Shown: positions 36,149-45,770 of the stretch, one piece after another
Layout: the number at the start of each line of letters is the position of its first letter
Numbering within the stretch: position 1 is the stretch's first letter
Assembly: GCA_012960035.1 (NCBI GenBank)
Contig: DUBZ01000072.1
Span: forward strand, 35,210-99,209
From: Myxococcales bacterium
GTDB taxonomy: Bacteria > Myxococcota_A > UBA9160 > UBA4427
DNA: 64,000 bases
Direction of reading: 5' to 3'
Translations under genes and position numbers: made by a program
Notes under the pieces: model-generated
What the model was told of the DNA's origin: nothing
Databases searched by the model: none
What the model saw: only the letters and a program-made list of their open reading frames with translations

Positions 36149-38803
36149 CTAGACCTCCACCGGGTTCGGCTTTTCAGTATCGATGCCGTACTGCTTGATC
36201 GCTTGGCCAACTTGTTCGTTCGAAACCTTACCGTCGTCCGCGAGACTCTTGAGGGCCGCGATGACGACGTAGTGTCGGTTGACTTCGAAGAACTCGCGGA
36301 GCTTTAACCGCGTGTCGCTGCGTCCATAGCCGTCGGTGCCAAGCACGCGATACGTGTGCGGGATGTGGCCGCGTACTTGTTCCGCGTAGGCACGGATGTA
36401 GTCGGTGGCTGCGATGACGGGCCCAGACCGGTCCTTCAGGTGATTCGTAATCACGGGAACCCTGGGTTCTTCATCGGGGTGCAGCAAGTTGTACCGCTCA
36501 ACGTCCGCGCCGTTGCGTCCGAGTTCGTTGAAGCTCGTGACACTATAGATGTCGGACTCCACGCCCCAGTCTTCGCGCAGGATGTCGGCGGCCGCGATGA
36601 CTTCTCGCAAAATCGCGCCACTGCCCAGCAGTTGAACGCGTAGATCCGCGTCAGCCCCTTCCTTGAAGAGGTACATGCCTTCGATGATTCCATCGCGCAC
36701 ACCTTCGGGCATGGGTGGGTGAGTGTAGTTTTCGTTCATCACGCTGATGTAATAGAAGATGTTCTCGCAGTCGCGATACATGCGTTCGAGACCGTCGTGG
36801 ATGATGACTGCGAGCTCGTAGTTGAACGCGGGGTCGTAGGCGCGGCAGTTTGGGATCGTCGATGCGAGTACAAAGCTGTGACCGTCTTGATGTTGAAGGC
36901 CTTCGCCCGCAAGCGTCGTGCGTCCCGCGGTGCCGCCCATCAAAAAGCCGCGCGCTTGGCTGTCGCCCGCCGCCCAGGCGATGTCGCCGATGCGCTGAAA
37001 CCCAAACATCGAATAGAAGATGTAGAAGGGGATCATCGGGGCGTCGTGGTTCGCGTACGCGGTCGCGGCGGCGGTCCAAGAAGAGACGGCACCCGCTTCG
37101 GTGATGCCTTCCTGCAAGATCTGTCCTGCGGTGTCTTCCTTGTACCACATGACCTGGTCCGCATCGACGGGATCGTAGAGCTGCCCTTTTGCGGAATAGA
37201 TGCCGAGGGTTCGGAACAACCCCTCCATCCCAAACGTGCGCGCTTCGTCGGGCACGATGGGAACGATGCGGTCTTTGATCTCTTTGTCGCGGGTCAGGGC
37301 CGTCAGCATTCGCACGAACGACATGGTGGTCGAAAGTTCTTTTTCGCCCGTGCCTTCGGTCTGGTTCGCAAAAACTTCGAAGCCCGGGATCTTGAGGGGC
37401 GTCGAAGTGGTTTTTCGCGTGGGCAAGTAACCCCCCAGTGCTTCACGACGTTCGCGCATGTACTGCATCTCGGCGGAATCGTGGTCGGGTTTATAGAAAG
37501 GCGGATTGTCGAGTTGGTCGTCGGAGATCGGGATGCGGTAGCGGTCACGAAACGCCATCAACGCTTCGCGCCCCGGCTTCTTGAGCGAGTGCGCGATGTT
37601 GACGCTTTCGCCCGCTTTGCCGAGGCCGTACCCCTTCACGGTTTTCGCCAGGATGACAGTGGGTTGGCCGGTGTGCGCCATCGCTTGGGCGTAGGCGGCG
37701 TAGACCTTCGCGGGGTCATGGCCGCCGCGGTTCAATGCCCAGATCTCGTCGTCCGTCATGTCGGAGACCATCTCGGCAGTTTCTGGGTACTTGCCAAAGA
37801 AGTGTTCGCGCACGTAGGCGCCACCCTTGGCTTTGTAGTTTTGATAGTCGCCGTCGACCGCTTCTTCCATGCGCTTGAGCAGCATGCCCTTCTTGTCTTT
37901 TGCAAGCAGGCGGTCCCAACCGTCACCCCAAATTACCTTGATGACGTTCCAACCGGCTCCGCGGAAATCGCCTTCGAGTTCTTGAATGATCTTCGAGTTG
38001 CCGCGCACGGGCCCGTCGAGTCGCTGCAAGTTGCAGTTGATCACAAAGATCAAATTGTCGAGCTCTTCCCGGGCAGCGAGCGAGATCGCGCCACGAGATT
38101 CGGGCTCGTCCATTTCGCCGTCGCCGAGGAAAGCCCAGACCTTGCGCCCGCTGGCGTCGATGACGCTGCGCTGGTGCAAGTGCTTCATGAAGCGGGCCTG
38201 GTAGATCGCCATTAGCGAGCCCAACCCCATCGACACGGTGGGGAAGCTCCAGAAGTCGCGCATCAACCACGGGTGGGGGTAAGAGGACAACCCACCGCCG
38301 TCTACTTCTTGCCGGAACTTGAGCAGCTGATCTTCAGTCAAGCGGTCTTCGAGAAACGCGCGCGCGTAAATGCCTGGGGCGGAGTGGCCTTGGAAGTAGA
38401 TGAGGTCTCCACCGTGGTCGTCGGTCGGAGCGTGGAAGAAGTGGTTGAAGCCGATTTCGAGGAGCGTCGCGCACGACGCGTAGCTCGAAAGGTGGCCCCC
38501 CAACTCGCTGCTGATCGTGTTCGCTCGGTACACCATCGCGAGTGCGTTCCAGCGATTGATCGAGCGGATGCGATGTTCGAGCCCGGGTTCGCCCGGGGAC
38601 TGCAGTTCGTCGCTCTTGCGGATCGTGTTCAGGTAGGCGGTCGTCGCCTTGTAGGGAAGGTGGGCGCCGGAGCGGCGCATTTCTGCGACAAGGCGTTCGA
38701 TCAGGTAATGCGCGCGATCGATGCCTTCTTTTTCGAGGACCGAGTGCAGCGAGTCGAGCCAGTCTCGCGTCTCTTCGGGGTCAACGTCGTGGTCTTTCGT
38801 CAT
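36149..38803 (-). CDS. aceE: Pyruvate dehydrogenase E1, homodimeric
   Basis: The 884-residue thiamine-diphosphate enzyme is of the homodimeric AceE type found in gamma- and other proteobacteria. The ThDP-binding GDGEMDEPESRGAISLA, the loop LQRLDGPVRGNSKI and a transketolase-like C-terminal domain (GTDGYGRSDTRLKLREFFEV) are all present. It decarboxylates pyruvate and loads the E2 lipoyl group. It is first in the aceE-aceF-lpd operon, with an HTH gene 135 bases upstream on the same strand. Confidence 0.94.
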   Translation of the reverse strand: MTKDHDVDPEETRDWLDSLHSVLEKEGIDRAHYLIERLVAEMRRSGAHLPYKATTAYLNTIRKSDELQSPGEPGLEHRIRSINRWNALAMVYRANTISSELGGHLSSYASCATLLEIGFNHFFHAPTDDHGGDLIYFQGHSAPGIYARAFLEDRLTEDQLLKFRQEVDGGGLSSYPHPWLMRDFWSFPTVSMGLGSLMAIYQARFMKHLHQRSVIDASGRKVWAFLGDGEMDEPESRGAISLAAREELDNLIFVINCNLQRLDGPVRGNSKIIQELEGDFRGAGWNVIKVIWGDGWDRLLAKDKKGMLLKRMEEAVDGDYQNYKAKGGAYVREHFFGKYPETAEMVSDMTDDEIWALNRGGHDPAKVYAAYAQAMAHTGQPTVILAKTVKGYGLGKAGESVNIAHSLKKPGREALMAFRDRYRIPISDDQLDNPPFYKPDHDSAEMQYMRERREALGGYLPTRKTTSTPLKIPGFEVFANQTEGTGEKELSTTMSFVRMLTALTRDKEIKDRIVPIVPDEARTFGMEGLFRTLGIYSAKGQLYDPVDADQVMWYKEDTAGQILQEGITEAGAVSSWTAAATAYANHDAPMIPFYIFYSMFGFQRIGDIAWAAGDSQARGFLMGGTAGRTTLAGEGLQHQDGHSFVLASTIPNCRAYDPAFNYELAVIIHDGLERMYRDCENIFYYISVMNENYTHPPMPEGVRDGIIEGMYLFKEGADADLRVQLLGSGAILREVIAAADILREDWGVESDIYSVTSFNELGRNGADVERYNLLHPDEEPRVPVITNHLKDRSGPVIAATDYIRAYAEQVRGHIPHTYRVLGTDGYGRSDTRLKLREFFEVNRHYVVIAALKSLADDGKVSNEQVGQAIKQYGIDTEKPNPVEV

Positions 38804-38938
38804 GCGATGACCTCGGCTGTGGGGTGTGGTTTCTCACCGCGACGAAGCGCCACATGGCTTCGTTCTCCGGGTTCCGATGATGCCACATCCTGAGCGCGTG
38901 ACCGCTTGGCGAACAAGCTTCTGGGTTTCATGTCGTCA

Positions 38939-39235
38939 TCATGTCGCCAGTGCATCGTCATCAATTTCGTCGGCGCGCGGGGTATAAAGGATGTCGGTCG
39001 GGTCGCACCCGAAACCGTCGGCAATGAGGCAAAGCGTCGCGTACGAAATGTATTCGTTGTGTTCTTCGACCGCTTTCAAGATGTTGGGAGTCAGCGTTTC
39101 GCGAAGGCCGGTTGCCCGTTCGCACGCCTCGGCAACGGCCGTCACCAATTCGCGGGTCGACCAACCGCGATCGTGGCGCATCCGCCGAACCGTCAGGCCG
39201 TCGGGTCGTACGGGTCGGTCTTCGTCGAAGTTCAT
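38939..39235 (-). CDS. Small helix-turn-helix (XRE-like) protein
   Basis: The 98-residue protein is built around a Cro/CI-type HTH: LTVRRMRHDRGWSTRELV (about 14-31), then ILKAVEEHNEYISYATLCLIA and GCDPTDILY, the usual end of an XRE domain. It is probably a DNA-binding regulator. It lies immediately upstream of aceE on the same strand, so control of the pyruvate dehydrogenase operon is possible but unproven. The insert between the first and third helices is longer than in typical XRE domains. Confidence 0.65.
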   Translation of the reverse strand: MNFDEDRPVRPDGLTVRRMRHDRGWSTRELVTAVAEACERATGLRETLTPNILKAVEEHNEYISYATLCLIADGFGCDPTDILYTPRADEIDDDALAT

Positions 39236-39555
39236 ACTGCTACTTTTTTATAGGAGGATTTCGGGTTTGATCGATCTGAGTACGAGGTTGCACAACATTG
39301 GCCTAGGTTCGATCATACTCGGCCCGTCCACGGTCTCAAGCTACCTTCCGGGCTGTGCGTGATTCTTCCGACAACGTGCTGCATTAAAGCAGTGGCTGCG
39401 AAGTCGCCCAAGCCCTCCTCGCAGAAATGCGCGCCGACAAACCCCGTCTTTCAAGCCCTAGTGTCGAGTTCACCGGTGGTGGACCGAATTGACAACCTCG
39501 TCGAAGAGTTGATCGACGAGTACGAGAGCCTGGGGGCGGATTAAGCGGCGGAGTC
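39236..39555. other. Intergenic region
   Basis: The 320 bases between the HTH gene and the nucleotidyltransferase gene are more AT-rich near 39236-39330 and may hold the HTH promoter. A rightward frame (39359-39544) ends in an acidic helix-like peptide but lacks a ribosome site, so I do not call it a gene. Confidence 0.4.
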
Positions 39556-40191
39556 TTATGTCTCGGTTTCGGCTCGCGCTTGCTCGGCAAGTGCACGTTC
39601 GTAGCCCTCAGGATCGTCGATATCGAAAGCACCCTCCGGGAACGAAATTGTTTCAACCGATTCCGGTTGCGCGTGCAAGAGAGTCTTGGCCCCACGATCT
39701 CCCGAGAGCGACCGTAGTTCCGAAAATTTCGTCGAGGCGAAGTACGCCGGCGCACCGATCGTGTCGTTGTACGAAGAAGCCACCATGGTGCGTCCGTCTG
39801 CGCGCGCGATGAGTTGATCGATCAGCGCTGCGCTGACAAAGGGTTGATCGCAAAGAAGCACGACGACCCCATCCAAATGGGGGGGCAGCTGTCGCGCTGC
39901 GGAGGCGAGACTCGAGCCCATGCCCTCTTGCCAGTTTTCATGCCGCACGACGCGTGCATCGAGATCTGTCACTTCGGGGCGGAGCGCGTCTTCATGGGCC
40001 CCCAAGACGATGTAGACCTCGTCACATTGAGATGCCAACGCCGTCCGCACGCAATGCCGCAGCAGCGTCTCTCCCCGCCATGGAAGCAAGCCCTTCGCGG
40101 ATCCCATCCGGCGCGCTTCGCCGGCGGCGAGCACGATGGCAGCCACGCGGAGGTTGGTTTTGTGTACGCTACTGGCTGTTTTCTCGGTCAC
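39556..40191 (-). CDS. MobA/MocA-like nucleotidyltransferase
   Basis: The 211-residue NTP-transferase has the nucleotide-binding AAIVLAAGEARRMGSAKGLLP near the N-terminus and a metal-binding LLCDQPF, as in MocA (molybdopterin cytidylyltransferase) and MobA-like proteins. C-terminal GAPAYF and GDRGAKTLL fit MocA. The GTG at 40191 is preferred over the GTG at 40230 because it gives a compact family-like N-terminus. No other molybdenum cofactor gene is nearby, so the exact substrate is open. Confidence 0.78.
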   Translation of the reverse strand: MTEKTASSVHKTNLRVAAIVLAAGEARRMGSAKGLLPWRGETLLRHCVRTALASQCDEVYIVLGAHEDALRPEVTDLDARVVRHENWQEGMGSSLASAARQLPPHLDGVVVLLCDQPFVSAALIDQLIARADGRTMVASSYNDTIGAPAYFASTKFSELRSLSGDRGAKTLLHAQPESVETISFPEGAFDIDDPEGYERALAEQARAETET

Positions 40192-40259
40192 GCTGAGTCT
40201 CGAAGTTGGATTGCAACTAGCTTGGCACACGCATAGCCGAAGGCACAGGAGAACAACCG

Positions 40260-40640
40260 ATGCAAAGATTCGAGCGCGTGGTTGAAGCGGGTGGGGTACT
40301 GCTCAAAGCCGAACGGTTTGCGGGGAAGGACCCACTTCTTGTGGCGTGCCTGTTGTTGACCTTCGACGTGGGTCGGCTGCTGGTCGAAGTTGCTCCGGGC
40401 GCGCTGACCATTCGTACGACTGTGATGGAGACAAAAGATGCCGTGCCGGCGGGCATGGTGGACGGGGCGGAAGAAGAACCCTGGTGGCGCGTTCTGGGCG
40501 GGCCGCTGTCCCGAACGCAGGCGACTGATAATGGAGTGCGACTGCAATTTCGCGCGGACGCCGACAACCCTCGCATCATCGCACTCGAAAACGCTGGCGG
40601 CGAAGTTCGGGTCACCCTCGATCCACTCGCGAGAAGTTAG
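40260..40640 (+). CDS. Hypothetical protein
   Basis: The 126-residue soluble protein is not a family I can name. It begins MQRFERVVEAGGVLLKAE, with alternating hydrophobic residues suggesting a beta-rich domain, and WWRVLGGPLS lies in the middle. An AGGAG site precedes the ATG. The amidase gene starts 2 bases after its stop, so the two are probably co-transcribed. Confidence 0.55.
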   Translation: MQRFERVVEAGGVLLKAERFAGKDPLLVACLLLTFDVGRLLVEVAPGALTIRTTVMETKDAVPAGMVDGAEEEPWWRVLGGPLSRTQATDNGVRLQFRADADNPRIIALENAGGEVRVTLDPLARS

Positions 40641-40642
40641 CA

Positions 40643-42091
40643 ATGGCGGCCGCAAACGATCTCGCATCCATGGATGCGACGGCGCAGGCGCAACTCGTTG
40701 CATCCGGCGAAGCGTCCCCCAAAGAGCTTGTCGATGCCGCGTGCGAAAGGCTCGAGCGTCTCAACCCGAAACTCAATGCGGTCATCCATCCCGCCCTCGA
40801 TCGCGCGCGCGAACTTGCCGCGAGTCGCGAACTGCCCGAAGGCCCCTTCCGGGGTGTTCCATTCTTAATGAAGGACATTGGGGGCAATCAAAAAGGCCAG
40901 CCCTACCACGCGGGCATGCGCTGCTTGAAAGACGCGAACTTTACCGCAACCGAGGACAGCTACTTCACGCAGAAGATCAACGCGGCGGGACTCATTACGT
41001 TGGGTCGTACTGCGACGTCTGAACTCGCCGTGCTTCCGACCGGAGAGACCCACGCCTTCGGACCTGTTCACAACCCTTGGAACCTCGATCACACGACGGG
41101 CGGCTCAAGCGGTGGCACGGGTGCGGCGGTTGCCGCAGGGATCGTTCCGATGGCGCACGGGAGTGACGGCGGAGGTTCGATCCGTATTCCGGCGGGCCAC
41201 TGCGGGATCGTGGGTCTGAAGCCAAGTCGCGGTCGTTGCTCTTTTGGACCGGGTGCCGGTGAACGATGGAGCGGACTCTCTGCCGAGTTTGCATTGACGC
41301 GTTCGGTTCGCGATTCGGCGAGGCTACTCGACGCAGTGGCGGGCCCGGTGCCGGGCGATCCCTATAGCGCACCGCTCCCGACCCGTTCGTTCGCCGAGCA
41401 AGCTGCTGCGAATCCCGGGAGTCTGCGCATCGGCGTCATGCGCGACACACCCCGCGAGATCGACATGCACCCCGAATGTGTTCGCGCGGTCGACGAAACC
41501 GCGAAGCTACTCGAAAGTCTCGGGCACCGAGTCGAACTCGCGCATCCACCCGCGCTCGAAGAAAGCGACCTCGTCGCCCACTACGTGAAGATCGTCGCGA
41601 CCAACGTCGCCCAAGCAGTTCATTCCTGGGGCGAAGTTCTCGGACAAGAAATTGGTCCCGGTGGCGTCGAGCCTTTGACGTGGAGCCTCGCGCAACAAGG
41701 CAAAGCGATGAGCGCTCAGGAGCTACTGGCCTCGATCGAATACATCCACGGATTCGGTCGCAGGCTTTCGAGTTGGTGGGAAGGAGGCTTCGACTTGCTC
41801 CTCACGCCAACAACCGCGCAGCCACCGCCGACGCTCGGCACGTTGGTGTCGACCGAAGAAGAACCCTTGAAGGCGTACTTCCTCGCGGCACCGTCCGGCG
41901 TCTTTACCTTGCCCCACAATCTTTCGGGGCAGCCGGGGATTTCGCTGCCGCTTCACGTTTCAGACGACGGACTTCCGATCGGCTCACAGCTCGTCGCGCA
42001 GGTTGGCGACGAAGGCATGCTGCTCAGTTGTGCCACGCAGCTCGAAGAAGCTGCGCCTTGGATCGACCGGGTCCCGCCGTTGTTCGGCTAG
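40643..42091 (+). CDS. Amidase-signature-family amidase
   Basis: The 482-residue enzyme has the Ser-cisSer-Lys triad of the amidase signature family: Lys77 (LMKDIG), Ser155 (TTGGSSGGT) and nucleophile Ser179 (GSDGGGSIR). A C-terminal QPGISLPL and [10 protein letters not shown] are typical. It cleaves amide bonds. It is unlikely to be GatA, because no gatB or gatC is nearby and the sequence is closer to free-standing amidases. The natural substrate is unknown. Confidence 0.85.
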   Translation: MAAANDLASMDATAQAQLVASGEASPKELVDAACERLERLNPKLNAVIHPALDRARELAASRELPEGPFRGVPFLMKDIGGNQKGQPYHAGMRCLKDANFTATEDSYFTQKINAAGLITLGRTATSELAVLPTGETHAFGPVHNPWNLDHTTGGSSGGTGAAVAAGIVPMAHGSDGGGSIRIPAGHCGIVGLKPSRGRCSFGPGAGERWSGLSAEFALTRSVRDSARLLDAVAGPVPGDPYSAPLPTRSFAEQAAANPGSLRIGVMRDTPREIDMHPECVRAVDETAKLLESLGHRVELAHPPALEESDLVAHYVKIVATNVAQAVHSWGEVLGQEIGPGGVEPLTWSLAQQGKAMSAQELLASIEYIHGFGRRLSSWWEGGFDLLLTPTTAQPPPTLGTLVSTEEEPLKAYFLAAPSGVFTLPHNLSGQPGISLPLHVSDDGLPIGSQLVAQVGDEGMLLSCATQLEEAAPWIDRVPPLFG

Positions 42092-42120
42092 GAGTTTGTG
42101 CCTTCTGCCGCGCAGACTCC
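42091..42120 (+). terminator. Hairpin after the amidase gene
   Basis: GGAGTTTG (42091-42098) pairs with CAGACTCC (42113-42120), with one G-U pair and a 14-base loop. It starts at the last base of the amidase stop codon and lies before the convergent sulfatase-fusion gene. There is no T run, so function is tentative. Confidence 0.4.
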
Positions 42121-42147
42121 TAACGCGATCGATTCAAGTACGCGCAG

Positions 42148-45100
42148 TTACTGAATGTGGTCGCAGTTCGTGATGTAGCCCAAGTTCATGAGCTGCAGGC
42201 AGTCTTCCTTCGTCATGGCCGCATCGCCCCCCCCTTCGACCTGTTCGCCAAGTGCCGTCTTCAACTGGTACTCGGCGCGTGCGGCCAAAGTGGTGATGTC
42301 TGCGTCGTAGCCTGAGCCGGCCAAGTTCTTCATCTCGGTCGGGTCGCTACGCATGTCGTAGAGTTCGGTTTCTTCGAGGCCGCGGGGGTTGCCCTCGTTG
42401 GCCTGAATCAACTTCATCGTCTTGGTGCGCAGGCTCCAAACCACGTTGCCTTCGTGGTCTTCTTCCGCATACGCTTCGAGGTCTGCGGCGCCACGCGTGT
42501 TGCCTTCCTGCATGAGGTCGACGCCCTGCATTGCTGCGGGGATCTCAGCACCAGCGGCGGCGATCAACGTCGGCGCCATGTCGAGAGAGCGGGCGAGTTC
42601 CGCGACGCTGCTTGCGGGTGCAGAGGGCATGCCCTCTGCCCACTTGATCAAGAAGGGCACATGAATCTGCTCGTCGTACAAGGTGAGCCCGTGCCACCAA
42701 CCGCCGTGCTCGTAGAACTCTTCGCCGTGGTCGGCCACGAGCGCGATCACCGTGTTGTCGTAGGTGCCGGCCTTCTTCATATGATCGAAGAGCTTGCCAA
42801 TGTTCTCGTCGAGGAACTCGATCTCGCCGTTGTACAGGCGATGCATTTCGTTGGCGAGCTCTCCGTCGGGGTGCTGGTTCGTTACGCGCGCGATCCCGAC
42901 TCCCGTGTAGTCGCCGTTCTGTTCGTGTTCAAAGTAGGGATCGTGGGGATCCATATAATGAAGGAAGAGGAAAAAGCGGTCGTCCGCGTGGCGATCGAGC
43001 CAGTCGAACGCGACTCCGTTGACCACGTTGCTGTCCTGGTAGAAGTCGCCAAAGCGCAGGCCACTGTTGAGCTTGAACCAGACCGCGCGAACGATCGAGT
43101 AGATGATGAGCTTCGACGACGACTCCGCTGCACCGGCGAGATAGTCGGGGCCGAGGTAGTGATATTCGTCGTAGCCTTGGTCGAAACCAAAGCTTTCAGC
43201 CAAGTTGATGTTGCTCGCGATGCCGCCGGTCGTGTAGCCGTGCTCCTTCAGGACTTCTGAGATCAACTCAACGTCGGGCGAAAGCGCCGAAGGCTTCGAC
43301 ATCGCGTTGTGGCTCGAAGGCAAGAGCGAAGTCAAGAGCGACGCGGTTGCGGGTTTGGTCCACGACGCTGCCGAGAAGCCCTGAAACTTGCTGCCACCGC
43401 CATCCATGAGAGCGCACATGTTGGGGGTTTTGAGATTCGAGCCGTAACACGAAAGATGATCTGCACGCAGGGTGTCGACCATGATGAGCATGATGTTCGG
43501 TCGATCGGCGAGCTCGTTCGGAACACCGCCGTGGTGTGAATCGCTGCCACCACTCGGGCCGGCGACGAATGTCATCACGACGCCAAGCACCATGGCAACG
43601 GCAAGTAGCCCGAGTGCGCTTGCGGGTTTGGCAATGCGTCCCGCCGCGCCACCAAAAATCTTCGGACCTGCAAGGAACAAGAACAGGCCGACTGCGCCGG
43701 CAACAGCCAACACACCGAGAAGAACCGGTGTCGGAGGCATCTGTTCGAGATAGACGTCGCGGCGCAAGCGGAAGATCGTGATCGCCAAGCCGAAAGGAAC
43801 GAGTGTCGCGAGGATGCCGAGGCTCGGCACCCAACCTTGCGCGTCGTTCTTGTCCATTGGAAGCACGCCGAGTACAGCACCACCAACCATGCCCAGACCC
43901 CCGAGGATCACTGAGTAGGCGAGGAAGCCGTACCAAAACACTTGGGCTTCTTCGCCGAAGCCGCCTTGTGCAATCACGACGGTTTCAACGAGACCAATCA
44001 AGATGCCGGAAAGAACGCCCGCCCCGAGACCAAGGCCCGCACAATTCATCACACGCGCGCCCATTGGCGGTAGTGCATGTCCTGATTCGCGGTCGTGACG
44101 TTCTCTTTCTTCGTCGGATTCGATTGATGCGGCGGCTTTCGCGGCTTCTGCGTAGTCGACCTGTTCGCCGTCCACGTAGCAGTAGCTCGGCGTGTAGTTC
44201 GCCGGTCGCACCCACCAGAAGTAACCGCCCGCGAGCGTTAACGCCTCTGCGGCCCAAAACCCAAGTGCTGCAGAAACGATGGCGTCACCCGGGCCAAGCA
44301 GATGGGCTAGCAGGAGATATTGCGCGGCTTCGCGAATGCCTTCACCCGCGATCGTGAAGGGACTCAAGACGGTCGCGAGGATCTGGATCGAAGAACCGAA
44401 GGTGACCTGCCAGAACGTCGCGCCCGTTGAACCGATGGCGAGTGCAGTGAAGTAGTACATCGCGGCCGTGGTGAAATGAACCATGAAACTCAATAACAAG
44501 GCCTGGATGACCAAGGACTTGTTGTCGCGATAAGCACCGGCCGCGTTCGATAGTCGCGTCACGATGCCTTCAAGTCGTTGTTTGCCCGGGATAGGCAGGT
44601 TCAGAAGGACCCACTGAACGAGGCCCGGAAAAAACAGAATGGCGAGCAAGCTGCCGATGATGCTGCCAACGACTGCGACGGAGATTGCCGCCACAGTTCC
44701 TGTGTTGTCGCCGAGATGTTCTTCGAGAATGCTGACGCCGAAGGGCAGTGCCACGAGGTAGGTCAAGAAGATGCCGGTGACGCCAAGCACCTTTTCCAGA
44801 AATGTCGCCGCCGTGGTTTCTACGGTCTTGCCACTAAAGCGCGACGCATCATAAAGCTTGTAGCCGTCGAGACCCGCGGTACTCGGCAAGAACGTCCCGA
44901 TAAAGCGACCGATCAGGAACGAGCCAAAGATGTGCTTGAAGGGAAGCCTGATCCCTTGTCCGCGAAGCAATACGACCCAGCGATACATCGAAGCCAAGAT
45001 CCCGACGAACTTCACGCCAGCCGCGAGGCCAACGAATAGCCAAAACGTTCCGGCGTTGATGTTCGCGAGCGTTTGTTGAATCAACTTCAACGCAACGACG

Positions 45101-45270
45101 TGAGAGCCGTCCTCCATTTTCACCGGATGTGAGAGCAACATCCAAAAGACAAGGACGGTGGCCCAAGCCTTTAAGAGGTTATGAATCTTGCCACGTGTCG
45201 GTTGCTCGACGAGCCGCGAGACCGCAATGGCGAGAATGGTGATGATGAGGATTTGAAGCGGTGCGTTCAT
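42148..45270 (-). CDS. Fusion: flippase-like (LPG synthase TM) domain plus sulfatase/phosphotransferase-like domain
   Basis: In this 1040-residue protein, residues about 1-355 form the multi-span domain of the lysylphosphatidylglycerol-synthase/flippase-like superfamily (FLPSTAGLDGYKLYDASR, SPFTIAGEGIREAAQYLL). Residues 405-570 add about five more membrane spans. Residues 590-1040 form an alkaline-phosphatase/sulfatase fold with metal ligand Asp599 (MVDTLRADHLSCYG) and a late VADHGEEFYEHGG. The usual sulfatase Cys/Ser-x-Pro-x-Arg is replaced by Thr638-Lys-Pro-Ala-Thr, so formylglycine cannot form. A lipid-linked phosphotransferase or hydrolase role is more likely. Confidence 0.82.
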   Translation of the reverse strand: MNAPLQILIITILAIAVSRLVEQPTRGKIHNLLKAWATVLVFWMLLSHPVKMEDGSHVVALKLIQQTLANINAGTFWLFVGLAAGVKFVGILASMYRWVVLLRGQGIRLPFKHIFGSFLIGRFIGTFLPSTAGLDGYKLYDASRFSGKTVETTAATFLEKVLGVTGIFLTYLVALPFGVSILEEHLGDNTGTVAAISVAVVGSIIGSLLAILFFPGLVQWVLLNLPIPGKQRLEGIVTRLSNAAGAYRDNKSLVIQALLLSFMVHFTTAAMYYFTALAIGSTGATFWQVTFGSSIQILATVLSPFTIAGEGIREAAQYLLLAHLLGPGDAIVSAALGFWAAEALTLAGGYFWWVRPANYTPSYCYVDGEQVDYAEAAKAAASIESDEERERHDRESGHALPPMGARVMNCAGLGLGAGVLSGILIGLVETVVIAQGGFGEEAQVFWYGFLAYSVILGGLGMVGGAVLGVLPMDKNDAQGWVPSLGILATLVPFGLAITIFRLRRDVYLEQMPPTPVLLGVLAVAGAVGLFLFLAGPKIFGGAAGRIAKPASALGLLAVAMVLGVVMTFVAGPSGGSDSHHGGVPNELADRPNIMLIMVDTLRADHLSCYGSNLKTPNMCALMDGGGSKFQGFSAASWTKPATASLLTSLLPSSHNAMSKPSALSPDVELISEVLKEHGYTTGGIASNINLAESFGFDQGYDEYHYLGPDYLAGAAESSSKLIIYSIVRAVWFKLNSGLRFGDFYQDSNVVNGVAFDWLDRHADDRFFLFLHYMDPHDPYFEHEQNGDYTGVGIARVTNQHPDGELANEMHRLYNGEIEFLDENIGKLFDHMKKAGTYDNTVIALVADHGEEFYEHGGWWHGLTLYDEQIHVPFLIKWAEGMPSAPASSVAELARSLDMAPTLIAAAGAEIPAAMQGVDLMQEGNTRGAADLEAYAEEDHEGNVVWSLRTKTMKLIQANEGNPRGLEETELYDMRSDPTEMKNLAGSGYDADITTLAARAEYQLKTALGEQVEGGGDAAMTKEDCLQLMNLGYITNCDHIQ

Positions 45271-45770
45271 AGAGTCAATCTCTTCGTAGTTCGCATGCAG
45301 AAATACAAACGTGGGTTGAGTTAGAGCGTGGTGTCAGCGTCGTTGAGGCACGCGAAAGTACGAAATATCAACGCGAAATGCCCCTTGCGGCGTTTTTGCA
45401 TGTTCTGCGCAAAGGCTGCATGAGCACGAACGTGCGCCCGATCATAAAACCCCGCGTCCCGGAACGCTTCCTCGAAACTATGGGCAAGCAGCCCCGACCG
45501 ACCGCCCAAATGCGTGCCGGTGCTTCGCTGGGATAAACGCCACTTGGGCCTTCGCTGCGGGAACTCGCCGTCGGCCCAACAAGCGGAGACGCCACGGAAT
45601 CTGAACTCGCTTGACAGCGTTTGGATGAACTAGGAGCGGGGCTGAGTGGAACGATCAGGGAGAAGTCATTCCATCCAACGTGGCTGGTGACGTGTGGCGG
45701 GTCAGGAACGGCCTGGAGTCGGTCTTTGAATGCGGCGGTCGTTGGCGGCGGTCGTCGTTTCCTCGTGATT
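45271..45770. other. Intergenic region without a recognised gene
   Basis: About 500 bases lie upstream of the fusion gene. Short frames occur on the minus strand only by chance, with no motif or ribosome site. A TTGACA at 45613-45618 has no matching -10 box at proper spacing. GGCGGTCGT occurs twice around 45740-45760. I see no RNA gene. Confidence 0.5.

Noticed and set aside
39359..39544. Small rightward frame ending in an acidic helical peptide (VVDRIDNLVEELIDEYESLGAD at its C-terminus is partly protein-like)
   Set aside because: No ribosome site, GTG start, and the first two thirds look random; not enough support for a gene.
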